Shown here in pieces: positions 33,825 through 42,728 of a stretch of 64,000 bases of DNA. This stretch comes from Enorma phocaeensis (GTDB taxonomy: Bacteria > Actinomycetota > Coriobacteriia > Coriobacteriales > Coriobacteriaceae): positions 1-64,000 of the forward strand of contig NZ_JACJKQ010000001.1 of the NCBI RefSeq assembly GCF_016901575.1, given 5' to 3'. The position numbers and the translations under genes were made by a program. The notes under the pieces were generated by a model. That model saw only the letters and a program-made list of their open reading frames with translations. It was not told the DNA's origin and did no database searches. Each line of letters starts with the position of its first letter. The stretch's first letter is position 1.

Positions 33825-34199
33825 TCAATTCCCCAGTCTGTCCTCTCTGTCAGATGCGTTCGTATTGCGATGTTCGGCGTTTTGAATAGCAACCTCCTGG
33901 ACCAGAGCGATCAGCTTTGTTCTCAGCGTGGATAGCTCGGATTGGATGGCGAATTCGCGGATGAGCAGGAGCGCGATGATGACGAGAAAGACGAAGTTCG
34001 ACGGCGACTGCACGCCAAGAAAGTCTGCGAAGAAGAAGGCAATCTGGGGAAAGACGGCAAGAACCACGAATCCGAGGCTCATGAAAAGCCAGAAGATCGA
34101 ATCACCCGCAGTGATCTGAGCTTTCTTGATCTTGCGAACGACGAACGCCAATACCACCAGGGCGCATATGATGAGGAAGATACGAAGTGTGGCAGACAT
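33825..34199 (-). CDS. DUF2304-type small membrane protein
   Basis: A 124-residue protein with three helices, the KAQITAGDSIFWLFMSLGFV pattern of DUF2304, and a C-terminal coiled tail (REFAIQSELSTLRTKLIALV). Members usually sit beside a family-2 glycosyltransferase, as here: the glycosyltransferase gene ends 9 bases upstream. It is thought to be an accessory subunit for lipid-linked sugar transfer. GGAGC precedes ATG 34199. Confidence 0.82.
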   Translation of the reverse strand: MSATLRIFLIICALVVLAFVVRKIKKAQITAGDSIFWLFMSLGFVVLAVFPQIAFFFADFLGVQSPSNFVFLVIIALLLIREFAIQSELSTLRTKLIALVQEVAIQNAEHRNTNASDREDRLGN

Positions 34200-34208
34200 G
34201 ATATGCTC

Positions 34209-34895
34209 CTAGTTTTTGAACCACATGGCAAACAGAATGGATACGCAGGCGTTTGCCATGTAGGAGACCGATTTGGATAGGGTGAGGTAGCTTTCTCCTG
34301 CCATGCGCTCACGCATCTCTACCTGGCATTCTCCAACTGTGGCGTTCTTCTTCTTGATGAGGAACGCGAGCGTATCGGGTTCTGGCGCGAGGTCTGTTCT
34401 CGTGGCGAACTGTTCTATCATGCGCCGATTGTACAGGCGCATGCCCGAGGTGGGGTCCTTGATGGTTACCCCACAAGTGAGTCGGATGATAAATGAGATG
34501 AGGTTCGAACCGGCCATGCGCAAAGAATGAGGCTTGGATTTGGTGACGAATCTCGATCCAATGACAATGTCGGAACCTGTCGACCGTTGAAACTCAACAA
34601 GATCAGCGAGGTGTTCGGGGCGATGCTGTCCGTCCGCATCGAATTGGATGACGTTGTCATAGCCATGGCGCCAGGCGTACTTCATCCCTGTCTGAAACCC
34701 TCCCGTGAGGCCCAAGTTCACCGGCTGGTCGATGAGGGCGTATCCATGCTCGCGGCAAAGCGCGGCGGTGCGATCGCGCGATCCGTCATTCACGATGACA
34801 TAGTCAAATTCGGGTGCCCGTGCTCGAAGCTCTTCGATCGTGGAGACGATGGACTCCTCTTCGTTGTAGGCGGGCACAATGACCAATGTTGACAC
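34209..34895 (-). CDS. Family 2 glycosyltransferase (polyprenyl-phosphate sugar transferase-like)
   Basis: A 228-residue GT-A enzyme with VIVPAYNEEESI, VNDGSRDRT, the DxD-type FDADGQHRPEHL and DPTSGMRLYNR, close to the dolichyl-phosphate mannosyltransferase group but with at most a short hydrophobic C-terminus. It may load a sugar on undecaprenyl phosphate. The start is GTG 34895. It is operonic with the DUF2304 gene, 9 bases away. Confidence 0.9.
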   Translation of the reverse strand: MSTLVIVPAYNEEESIVSTIEELRARAPEFDYVIVNDGSRDRTAALCREHGYALIDQPVNLGLTGGFQTGMKYAWRHGYDNVIQFDADGQHRPEHLADLVEFQRSTGSDIVIGSRFVTKSKPHSLRMAGSNLISFIIRLTCGVTIKDPTSGMRLYNRRMIEQFATRTDLAPEPDTLAFLIKKKNATVGECQVEMRERMAGESYLTLSKSVSYMANACVSILFAMWFKN

Positions 34896-34929
34896 GACTG
34901 CGGTCTCCTCATCGCGGAATATGACACAT

Positions 34930-34945
34930 CGTATGCCATCATACG
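34930..34945. promoter_or_regulatory. Small dyad in the divergent gap before the flippase gene
   Basis: CGTATG (34930-34935) and CATACG (34940-34945) are separated by CCAT. It sits between the minus-strand glycosyltransferase (start 34895) and the plus-strand flippase (start 35101), so it could be an operator. Confidence 0.3.
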
Positions 34946-35100
34946 CGCTCGTGTGCGCCGTGGTCTAGGCTGCGCGGAAAACCAATGATTCCATGGGGAT
35001 TGAAGCCGCCCCTCGCGCCGGGGGATGCGAACCTCTAGCATTACGTGGCTGGTGCAGGTGGTCTGGCCGCGCGGCAGACAGATGGCGGACGGAGGCTGTT

Positions 35101-36351
35101 GTGTCGAACGACACCCTTTCGATTCAGAAAAACATGTTGTGGAATACCGTGGGATCGCTGGTGTTCCTGGGGTGTCAGTGGCTTACGACCATCTTGGTGG
35201 TGCGGCTTTCCAGCGGGTATGACGCGGCGGGGTCGCTGGCGGTCGCCATGGCGGTCTCGAACATCTTTGCGCCCATCGCCCTGTATAAAGTGCGTTCTTT
35301 TCAAGTTTCGGATATCGAGGGTGAGTTTTCCAGCGGCGAATATATCGCCTTTCGCGTGGTGAGCATCGCGGCCGCCCTGGTGATATCCATTCCCTATATG
35401 CTTCTCACCTGTGCTCCCGCCGACTACGCGGTGGTCATCGCCTATCTGTTGTTCCGCGTGGGCGAGGTGTTCATCGATGTGCTGCACGGTGTCGACCAGC
35501 GTTCGCTGCGCATGGATTACTGCGGCAAATCGATGGCGCTCAGGGGCGTGCTGTTCTTAGTGGCGTTTGCGGTCGCGCTCGCGGCGACGAACAGTTTGCT
35601 CGTCGCCGTGATCGCCATGGCGCTGTGCACCTATCCCGTCGTGCTGCTCGACTGGCGTTGGGCGGCGCAGTTCGAATCGCTGACGCCGCAGGTGAACGTG
35701 GCGCATATGGCGTCGCTCGCCAAACAGTGTTTTCCTGCCGTGGTGGGCATGGTGTGCAGCTATGCCGTCACCACGCTGGCGCGTCAGTACCTTGGCATGG
35801 TGCAGGGCAACGAGATGTTGGGCATCTACGCGTCGGTGTGCACGCCGGTGCTCATTATTCAGGCTGGCGCGAGCTACATGTACGCTCCGCTGCTGGGGCC
35901 TTTTGCGCGCGCGTTCACCGAGGGCAACTTCTCGCGATTCACCTCGCTGTTGGGCCGGGTCTGCCTGGGTATTGTGGGCATCAGCGTGGTGGGCACGGTC
36001 GGCTTCTTCTTTTTGGGCGAACCGTTCCTCTCGCTGGTGTTTGGCCCCGAGATCGTGCCGTACACCTATCTGCTCTATGCCGCGCTCGTGTGCACATCGT
36101 TCACGGCATTCATTTCATTTTTGAATGACCTCATGATTGTCATGCGCGAGATGCGGGGCAACATGGTGGGCAACGTGTGCGCCCTCGCCGCGACGGTGCC
36201 GTTTACCATGGTTGCCGTGGCATGGTGGGGGATGAACGGCGTGAGCATTGCTATCTCTGCTGCGTACGCCGTGGGCATCGCCATCATGCTGGTCGTCGTG
36301 GCGCGCCGGCTGCGAACCCAGCGGCGTGTCTCAGAGGCGTCCCCTCGCTGA
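35101..36351 (+). CDS. Polysaccharide flippase-type membrane protein (MOP superfamily)
   Basis: A 416-residue protein with about 12 helices and no signal peptide. It opens IQKNMLWNTVGSLVFLGCQW, as in polysaccharide exporters of the Wzx/RfbX type, with later helices GMVCSYAVTTLARQYLGMV. It should flip lipid-linked oligosaccharide across the membrane. The start is GTG 35101 with GGAGG seven bases upstream; the frame is open to 34993 but unlike the family. Confidence 0.85.
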   Translation: MSNDTLSIQKNMLWNTVGSLVFLGCQWLTTILVVRLSSGYDAAGSLAVAMAVSNIFAPIALYKVRSFQVSDIEGEFSSGEYIAFRVVSIAAALVISIPYMLLTCAPADYAVVIAYLLFRVGEVFIDVLHGVDQRSLRMDYCGKSMALRGVLFLVAFAVALAATNSLLVAVIAMALCTYPVVLLDWRWAAQFESLTPQVNVAHMASLAKQCFPAVVGMVCSYAVTTLARQYLGMVQGNEMLGIYASVCTPVLIIQAGASYMYAPLLGPFARAFTEGNFSRFTSLLGRVCLGIVGISVVGTVGFFFLGEPFLSLVFGPEIVPYTYLLYAALVCTSFTAFISFLNDLMIVMREMRGNMVGNVCALAATVPFTMVAVAWWGMNGVSIAISAAYAVGIAIMLVVVARRLRTQRRVSEASPR

Positions 36352-36416
36352 GTGCGTGACGTGCCGCATGGCGCAGCGACACGATGTCGCCTGTGGCTTG
36401 TCTGCCTGCTCCGGTG

Positions 36417-36445
36417 TTGGGGAAGGGCGTCAGAATGTCTATAAT
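36417..36445 (+). promoter_or_regulatory. Promoter of the CHAP-repeat gene
   Basis: TTGGGG (36417-36422) and a perfect TATAAT (36440-36445) are spaced by 17 bases, 30 bases before ATG 36475. Confidence 0.65.
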
Positions 36446-36474
36446 GGCGGCAGGCATCTGACAAGGGGGATCGT

Positions 36475-38730
36475 ATGAGACGGCTTTCTGCTGCGCTGCT
36501 GCTTGTGCTCACGTTGGGGCTTGGCGTGTCGCCCGCGTCGCTGTGGGCGGACGATATGGCACACGCCAACGGGGCGGCAACGGGGGAGTCCTTGTCGGCC
36601 TCGACGCAGCTTGGTGCTGCGGGCGATGCGTTGGCAGTGGAGGACTCGACCGCAGACGTTGCTGCGCCGAGTGATGACACAGCGGCAGACGGTGAGCATC
36701 TGACGCCTGTCGAGCAGCCTGACGCGACCCCTGCGCCCGACGCAGGTGCGGCCGCGCAAACGGTCGAGGTGCTGGACTACACCGGCATCGAGCTGTCTGA
36801 AGAGCGCATTGTGCTGGGCCAGACCGTCGTCGTCACCCCGCAGGTGAGCGGGATGGACGAAGCAGGCCTTCGCTTCAACTATGTTTGGAACTACGAAGGG
36901 GCTTGGAAGGAGTGGTCGTCGACCGTCAAGGAGACCGGTTCGCAAACGGCCGATGCCACCTGGAAGTTCACACCTTCGCGGGTTGGCCGCTACGAGATCT
37001 ATATCGATGTTGTGCAGCCCGACGGCACGACACTCACCAAGACCACGACGTTGACCGTAATGCAAAACTGGGCGGTCGACGATCTTGTGGTGACCGTGGG
37101 CGATGACGCCTACGAGGCGGCAATTCCGCTTGGCGAGTCGGTGAACCTGACGTGTGCCATGGCGGACGGCAGCGTCCTGCAGGGCCTCACCTATAACTTT
37201 GGCTGGCGTTTTGGTGACGGTTGGAACGAATGGGACTCGATCATGAAGTCCGGCGCCGCCTCATCAACAAACGTATGGACGTTCACGCCGGCCAAGGCGG
37301 GGACCTATCACCTGTTTGCCGACGTCATGGGACCGGACGGATCGAAGGAGACGGTCGAGAAGACCGTGGTGGTCGGCCTCGCTTACGCAGCGACCGGCGT
37401 GGAGCTCTCTGCGGAAAGCATCGAGTTCGGCTCATCGGTCGTGGTGTCTCCCGTGCTGCCCGCCTCGCTCGATGGGCTCACATTCAACTACGTGTGGTGC
37501 TTGAACGGCGGCTGGGACGTGTGGTCCTCGACGGTGAAGGAGGAGGGCGAAGAGACCTCCGAGAGCACGTGGACGTTCACCCCGTCGCAGCGCGGCACGT
37601 ATGTGCTGTACGTCGACGTGGTGGGATCCGATGGCACGCGTCAGACGCTCAGCACAAATCTCAACGTGAACAACGGTTGGGATTTCTCGGGCGTCTCGCT
37701 CGACAAGCCGTCGCCACAAACGGTGCGCACACCCATTACCGTGCGTCCGAATGTCACTGGCGAGCGTTGCGACGTGCTTGAGTTCAACTACGTCTGGGTG
37801 CGTGACAACTGGGCGGAATGGTCGTCGACGGTGAAGGAGACGGGCGCCCGTACCACGGAGACGTCGTTCACCTTCACACCGACGAAGAGCGGCGCGTATA
37901 CGTTCTATATCGACGTGGTGGACACGCGGACGGGCGAGACGATCACCAAGCAGGCCACCCTTCAGGTGAATGCGCGCTGGACGCTCAAGGGTCTCGACCT
38001 GTCCTATGCGAGCCCCATGCGCCCGTACGCCCAGGTCACCATGAGGCCGATTCTCGAGGGCGACACCTCCGGCTTGACGTTCAACTATGTGTGGCAGGGC
38101 GACAACTGGTACGTGTGGGATTCCGACCTCAAGAACGGCGGCTACACCACGGCCGCCTCAAAGACGGTGACTATCGGCAACGGTGGCATCTACAGCTTCT
38201 ATGTCGACGTGGTCGACCAGTACGGCGAGAAGCAGACCGCACAGGTGCTGAACATCCGCGCCCGCTATGCCGCCGATATCATCAACCGTATTGAGGGGAG
38301 CCTGGCGTCGCAGTCGCCCTATAACGGCTCGAAGTTCGAAAACGCCCTCATGGCTGCGGGCGGCACCTTGTGCAACAATCGCCGCGGCTGGTGGTGCGCC
38401 ACGTACCTGTGGTGGGGCTTCCAGCAGAACAACGCGCTCGATCTGTGGGGCACGAGCGGCATGCAGGCCGATCCCGAATGGCTGGCGAATGAGTTTCGCG
38501 CTTTGGGCCGGTTCCACAATGGAACGTCGGGCGTGCAGCGTGGCGACGTCTTGTTCTCCTATTGGGCACCGTGGCGAGCAGGACAGTGGATCACCCATGC
38601 CTCCTATGTGACAAACGTCACCGCCTCCACCGTGACGGTGCTTGAGGGCAACATGGGCTACAGCAGCGTGTGGCACACCTACTTGCTGTGGGATTCCCAT
38701 TTCCGCGGCTATGCGCGTCCGGCTTACTAA
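36475..38730 (+). CDS. Secreted five-repeat protein with C-terminal CHAP-like cysteine peptidase domain
   Basis: A 751-residue exported protein. It has a signal peptide (RRLSAALLLVLTLGLGVSP), a Thr/Ala/Asp-rich spacer to about 98, five tandem aromatic repeats of about 100 residues (about 100-595), then a catalytic domain of about 150 residues. Each repeat carries a FNYVW-type strand, a W-x-W-S-S-T-V-K block and a late YxxYxDVV strand. The end domain has Cys641 (WWCATYLWW), a His in ITHASYV and an Asn in LEGNMG, the CHAP/amidase triad. It should cut peptidoglycan amide bonds. It is one of three proteins here with this repeat (others at 41004 and 42729). The repeats probably bind a wall polymer (inference). 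Confidence 0.85.
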   Translation: MRRLSAALLLVLTLGLGVSPASLWADDMAHANGAATGESLSASTQLGAAGDALAVEDSTADVAAPSDDTAADGEHLTPVEQPDATPAPDAGAAAQTVEVLDYTGIELSEERIVLGQTVVVTPQVSGMDEAGLRFNYVWNYEGAWKEWSSTVKETGSQTADATWKFTPSRVGRYEIYIDVVQPDGTTLTKTTTLTVMQNWAVDDLVVTVGDDAYEAAIPLGESVNLTCAMADGSVLQGLTYNFGWRFGDGWNEWDSIMKSGAASSTNVWTFTPAKAGTYHLFADVMGPDGSKETVEKTVVVGLAYAATGVELSAESIEFGSSVVVSPVLPASLDGLTFNYVWCLNGGWDVWSSTVKEEGEETSESTWTFTPSQRGTYVLYVDVVGSDGTRQTLSTNLNVNNGWDFSGVSLDKPSPQTVRTPITVRPNVTGERCDVLEFNYVWVRDNWAEWSSTVKETGARTTETSFTFTPTKSGAYTFYIDVVDTRTGETITKQATLQVNARWTLKGLDLSYASPMRPYAQVTMRPILEGDTSGLTFNYVWQGDNWYVWDSDLKNGGYTTAASKTVTIGNGGIYSFYVDVVDQYGEKQTAQVLNIRARYAADIINRIEGSLASQSPYNGSKFENALMAAGGTLCNNRRGWWCATYLWWGFQQNNALDLWGTSGMQADPEWLANEFRALGRFHNGTSGVQRGDVLFSYWAPWRAGQWITHASYVTNVTASTVTVLEGNMGYSSVWHTYLLWDSHFRGYARPAY
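36775..38262 (+). repeat. Five tandem aromatic repeats (coding) in the CHAP protein
   Basis: Units of about 300 bases begin near 36775, 37066, 37375, 37669 and 37969. The FNYVW-type strand falls near 36874, 37192, 37484, 37783 and 38081. Unit 2 has the variant YNFGWRFGDGW. Copies are diverged at DNA level, so they are old. They read as a beta-sandwich module; a link to Y_Y_Y or GBS-Bsp-like repeats is possible but unproven. Confidence 0.8.
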
Positions 38731-38770
38731 GGGCGGGTGACGTGATGAGCGGCGCGAGGGCGCGCTGACC

Positions 38771-39739
38771 ATGGCGGCTGAACGAAACAACACGTTGGAC
38801 CTGCTTCGCATTGTCGCGTTTTGCGGCGTCGTGGCGCTTCATACGGTCAGCCCCGATGGGCCGCTTTCGGCGGGTCTGAACATCGCGTCCCGCTTCGGCG
38901 TGCCGTTCTTCTTTGCGGTGGCAGGGTTTTTTTCGCTCCGCGCGGGCCGGGCGAAGCTGCGCAGGCGGTTGGCGCATGTGGCTCGCATCGCGCTGGCCGC
39001 TGTCGCGCTGTATGCGGTGACGACGATGGTGGGCCTTACGCCCAGCTTCGAGGCGTGCTGCGGTGGCGCCGATTACCCGATGCTGGGCTCTGTGCTGTGG
39101 AACTTCTTTGTTTGGAACGCGTATCCGCCCGCCTATCCACTTTGGTTCCTGTTTGCGCTGCTCTACGTCTACTTCGTTTGGATGCTGCTGTGCGAGCGCC
39201 CCGGTGGGATGCGACTCTTCTGCGTCTGCGGCGCGTGCCTGCTGGCGGCGCGCGTGGCAGTGGGGGAGATTGGCGGTTTCATAGCCCCGTTGAGCGATCC
39301 CATGCGTTCCTGGCTGTTGACAGGCATCCCCTCGTTTGCGTTGGGGTTGCTGCTGCGGCAGCACCAGGACAAGCTGGCATCTTGGAGCACGGGATTTGAC
39401 GCGCTTATGGTGACTGCCGGGGCGGTATGCGCCGTCATGGAGGCGGCGACGTTTGGCTTGCAGGAGTTGTATGTCGGAACGGTCATCGTCGTGACTGGCG
39501 TGTTCGCCGCCGCGTTGCGCCATCCATGTGCAGCCGACGCTCGTGGCTGGTTTGCCGCCTTGCGCTGTGGGGAAACCAGCATGATCGCCTATGTGGTCCA
39601 CTATGCCGTGATCATGCTGCTCATGCGGTGGCAGGCGTCCACCGAGATGATCCGCTTCTTGGCTACCTGTTCCGCTTCGTTACTTGTGGGATTTGTTATC
39701 GCTGCGAACGCGGGGGCACTGAGGCGACGGCGCGCCTAA
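38771..39739 (+). CDS. Acyltransferase family 3 membrane protein
   Basis: A 322-residue protein with about ten helices. The N-terminus has the family signature NNTLDLLRIVAFCGVVALH with the conserved His, followed by VPFFFAVAGFF and a basic RAGRAKLRRRLAH loop. Such enzymes add acetyl or other acyl groups to exported sugars, so it probably decorates the surface glycan. It starts 40 bases after the CHAP gene and is probably co-transcribed with it. Its last 44 bases overlap the convergent glycosyltransferase. Confidence 0.88.
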   Translation: MAAERNNTLDLLRIVAFCGVVALHTVSPDGPLSAGLNIASRFGVPFFFAVAGFFSLRAGRAKLRRRLAHVARIALAAVALYAVTTMVGLTPSFEACCGGADYPMLGSVLWNFFVWNAYPPAYPLWFLFALLYVYFVWMLLCERPGGMRLFCVCGACLLAARVAVGEIGGFIAPLSDPMRSWLLTGIPSFALGLLLRQHQDKLASWSTGFDALMVTAGAVCAVMEAATFGLQELYVGTVIVVTGVFAAALRHPCAADARGWFAALRCGETSMIAYVVHYAVIMLLMRWQASTEMIRFLATCSASLLVGFVIAANAGALRRRRA

Positions 39740-40862
39740 GCGCCTGCTCCGCGCTGTGCGCGGCGGCCTGCCAGGAATATTCGGTGCGCACCTTGTCGCA
39801 TACCTTGGTGCCCTGCACGTGCGTGGCAGCTCGATGGCGTGCGGCATGACTCAAGGCTTCTGCGATTGCCGCGGCGTCATCTGTGGGGAGCAGCATGCCC
39901 AGCGTGTCATCGGTGATCAGCTCGGGTGCCACGCCCACCGCCGTCACGGCGGCGGGCGTTTCACATGCCGCCGCCTCAAGCAGCACGGCGCCAAATCCTT
40001 CCGAGCGCGATGGCAGGCAGAGCAGATCTGCTTGCAGGAGCAGGGCGGCGACGTCAGCCTTGTCGAGCGGGCCCAGCAGTCTTACGTTGGGCGGCGCGAT
40101 GCGTTCCAGCTCGCCGCGCAAGGGTCCGTCGCCCGCCAACGCGATCATGCAATCAACCTGTTGCTCGTGGAGCATCCGGGCGGCTTCAACAAGCTGCGAC
40201 ACGCCTTTTTCAGGCACCAGACGTCCCACAAAGGCCACCAGGAGCTGTTCGGGCCGTGCGGCGCAATCGTGCCGGAAATCACGCGTCGAGGTTGTGTCGC
40301 GAAAGGCGTCGGCATCGATGGCGTTAGGGATTACGCCGCGGGCTTCAATGCCAAAGGTGCGCAGCCATGCGCAACTTTTTTGCGACACGCCGTAGCATGC
40401 GGGGCGCGTCGCCTTGATAACGGCGGTGATGGCATGCTCATAGAGTTTAATGGCGGTGTCGAGCATCGGGTTGCCCAAGGTGAGATACGCCGATCCGTGA
40501 TCGAGCACCACGGGCGTCAACCCTTTGCTGCGCGCATAGCGCGCCCCCTGCACCGAGTGCGGGTAGAACCGGGTGTTGACCAGCACGCCGTCGCAGGGCA
40601 GCTGTTCAAGCTGTTGCCAGAGCTGGCGAAACCGCGCATTGCGACGGGGCAGCGGCAGCCTGCCGCCCAACAGGTCGTGGCAGGGCAGGCGAACCACCGT
40701 GACGCCGCCGTCGCGCTCGACATCGTCCACGCCTGCGACATTGCTGGTCACCACGGTCACGCGATGCCCGGCTGCGGCCAATTCACGCGCAATGTGCTCC
40801 GTGAAGTTTTCGACGCCGCCAATGCTTGGCCGATACAGTGCGGAAAAAATGACGTAATGCAT
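39696..40862 (-). CDS. Family 4 glycosyltransferase
   Basis: A 388-residue GT-B enzyme. It has the N-terminal YRPSIGGVENFTEHIARELA acceptor loop, IPNAIDADAF, VAFVGRLVPEKG at the start of the donor domain, and the donor-binding SRSEGFGAVLLEAAACETP (E-x7-E). It should extend the surface glycan from a nucleotide sugar in the cytosol. It is convergent with the acyltransferase gene (44-base overlap). Confidence 0.92.
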   Translation of the reverse strand: MHYVIFSALYRPSIGGVENFTEHIARELAAAGHRVTVVTSNVAGVDDVERDGGVTVVRLPCHDLLGGRLPLPRRNARFRQLWQQLEQLPCDGVLVNTRFYPHSVQGARYARSKGLTPVVLDHGSAYLTLGNPMLDTAIKLYEHAITAVIKATRPACYGVSQKSCAWLRTFGIEARGVIPNAIDADAFRDTTSTRDFRHDCAARPEQLLVAFVGRLVPEKGVSQLVEAARMLHEQQVDCMIALAGDGPLRGELERIAPPNVRLLGPLDKADVAALLLQADLLCLPSRSEGFGAVLLEAAACETPAAVTAVGVAPELITDDTLGMLLPTDDAAAIAEALSHAARHRAATHVQGTKVCDKVRTEYSWQAAAHSAEQALRRAVASVPPRSQR

Positions 40863-41003
40863 GACTGCCTTTCACCTCGCTATCCGTATTGTAGCGAGCC
40901 GGCGACGGCCTCTGGCGGTCATGGCGGCGGCGTCATGGGATCGACCGTTTATCGGGAGCGCGACGGCCGGTGTTTGCTATCGTAGGGGTGGGAGGTGGCA
41001 GTT

Positions 41004-42563
41004 ATGAAAACGCTGCGTGTGCTTACGGTGTCGTTGCTGAGTCTCCTATGGGCAGCCTTGGTGGTCGCCTGTCCGCGTGCCGCGCTCGCCGAGGCGTTTG
41101 ATCGTGCGGCGGCGACCGATTTCGCACAGCTCGAGGCATCTCCGTCCAGCGTGCAGCTGGGGGCATCGGTCGATATCATCCCGCAGCTTGTGGGGGACGC
41201 TGCGGGGTGCCGCTTCAATTACGTATGGAACTACGAGGACGCGTGGTCCGACTGGTCTTCAACGGTGCTGGAGACGGGCGATGAGACCAACGAGGCGACA
41301 TGGGTCTTTACGCCCTCACGGGCGGGTTGGTATCGCATCTATGTCGATGTGATCACGCCCGACGGCGTCAAAACGACGAAGTCTGTGGATGTGGGCGTTT
41401 CATATCCCTATGACGTCAACGGCATGCAGGTGAGCGCCTCTTCGATTGCGCTCGGCGAATCGGTGACCGTGACGCCCGATGTTGTGGGCGATGCGGGCGG
41501 CGTGCGATACAACTATGTGTGGCAGCGCGGCGACACATGGGATGAATGGGGGTCGACGGTCAAGGACACCGGTGACACCACGGCGTCTACCTCTTGGACG
41601 TTCACACCGTCGAAAAGCGGGCTCTATCATCTTGCGCTCGATTTCTACCACCTCGACGGCGTCAAGCAGACGCTGACGACGGATGTGCGCGTTGCGTCGG
41701 GCTGGAGCTGCGAGGGCATACGCCTTGCGGCGCCTGAGCGCATCGTGACGGGCTCGTCGGTGACCTATGCATGCCCCGCTGTGGGCGAGGCGGCCTCGTA
41801 TGTGCGGTTCAACTATGTATGGCAACGCGACAACTGGGCGGAGTGGTCTTCGACACTGCTTGAGACCGGAGACTATACGGCCGACGTCGACCAGGTGTTT
41901 GCTGTGCCGCGAAGCGGCTATTATGTGCTGTATGTCGATGTCTACGACACGCGATCCGGCGAGGTGGCGACGTATGAGCGGGCATTCACGGCACATCCGA
42001 CCAACTATATGATTGCCGGCGCCACGCGCGGCGCCGTGGTGTCGTGGCTGGCGGGACACCAGGGCGGCTACTATATGGGCACACCCTACTGTTGGACCGT
42101 GCGCCCCAGCGATTGCACTTATCCGGTTGGCAGTCCCCGTTGGGATGGTTTTACCGGCATGAACTGCGCCGGGTTTGTTGCGCATGCGTATCAAAGCTGT
42201 GGCGCCAACCTTGCGGCAATCACGGCGGCAACCCCCTTCATTCCCGCGGGAATGGGGACCAACGGCGAATACGTCAACGCATGGCGCTGGTACGGCTACG
42301 CCATCTCATCCGGCGCGACAACCTATACGTATGACTCGGTCGCCGCGTTGTTGGCCGACGGCAAGGCGGAAAAGGGCAACCTGCTGTTCTTCTATCCGCT
42401 GAATCTAGCTACGACCGACTGTCACCTTGGGTTCTTCTGGGGCGACAATCCCCATCAGAACCTGATGTGGCATTCCGATCCTTATGGCAACCGCTTGTCA
42501 GACATCGTGAATGTCGCCGGTCCGTCACGCATCATGCTGATCAAGGGCGTGCCGACCGACTGA
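41004..42563 (+). CDS. Secreted three-repeat protein with C-terminal NlpC/P60-like cysteine peptidase domain
   Basis: A 519-residue exported protein. It has a signal peptide (LTVSLLSLLWAALVVACPRA), three aromatic repeats (about 37-329) like those of the CHAP protein, then a domain of about 185 residues. That domain has Cys388 in GMNCAGFVAHAY, a His in DCHLGFFWG and a second His in LMWHSD, the NlpC/P60 triad. It probably cuts within the stem peptide. ATG 41004 has GGAGG eight bases upstream; GTG 40995 is in frame but overlaps that site. It is followed 165 bases later by the L,D-transpeptidase gene with the same repeat. Confidence 0.85.
   Translation: MKTLRVLTVSLLSLLWAALVVACPRAALAEAFDRAAATDFAQLEASPSSVQLGASVDIIPQLVGDAAGCRFNYVWNYEDAWSDWSSTVLETGDETNEATWVFTPSRAGWYRIYVDVITPDGVKTTKSVDVGVSYPYDVNGMQVSASSIALGESVTVTPDVVGDAGGVRYNYVWQRGDTWDEWGSTVKDTGDTTASTSWTFTPSKSGLYHLALDFYHLDGVKQTLTTDVRVASGWSCEGIRLAAPERIVTGSSVTYACPAVGEAASYVRFNYVWQRDNWAEWSSTLLETGDYTADVDQVFAVPRSGYYVLYVDVYDTRSGEVATYERAFTAHPTNYMIAGATRGAVVSWLAGHQGGYYMGTPYCWTVRPSDCTYPVGSPRWDGFTGMNCAGFVAHAYQSCGANLAAITAATPFIPAGMGTNGEYVNAWRWYGYAISSGATTYTYDSVAALLADGKAEKGNLLFFYPLNLATTDCHLGFFWGDNPHQNLMWHSDPYGNRLSDIVNVAGPSRIMLIKGVPTD
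41112..41990 (+). repeat. Three tandem aromatic repeats (coding) in the NlpC/P60-like protein
   Basis: Units start near 41112, 41401 and 41698; the FNYVW-type strand falls near 41214, 41508 and 41809. Unit 3 has QRDNWAEWSSTLLETG, nearly the same as unit 4 of the CHAP protein (VRDNWAEWSSTVKETG). Confidence 0.8.
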
Positions 42564-42667
42564 TAGCGTTCGCACCCATGGTCGCGACTACGCAACAACG
42601 ACGATGACCGGCCGGCACGGCGACGGCGCCGTTCACGGGGTCGGGTGGCGGCGCCATGGCGGCGCAG

Positions 42668-42673
42668 TATGAT
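42668..42673 (+). promoter_or_regulatory. Candidate -10 for the L,D-transpeptidase gene
   Basis: TATGAT, 55 bases before ATG 42729. No -35 is seen. The gap upstream is GC-rich with several short dyads around 42620-42660. Confidence 0.3.
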
Positions 42674-42728
42674 GGATCCACAGCATGTCGGTCGACCCGT
42701 TTTGACGGTTTGACGGGAGGGAATGCCC

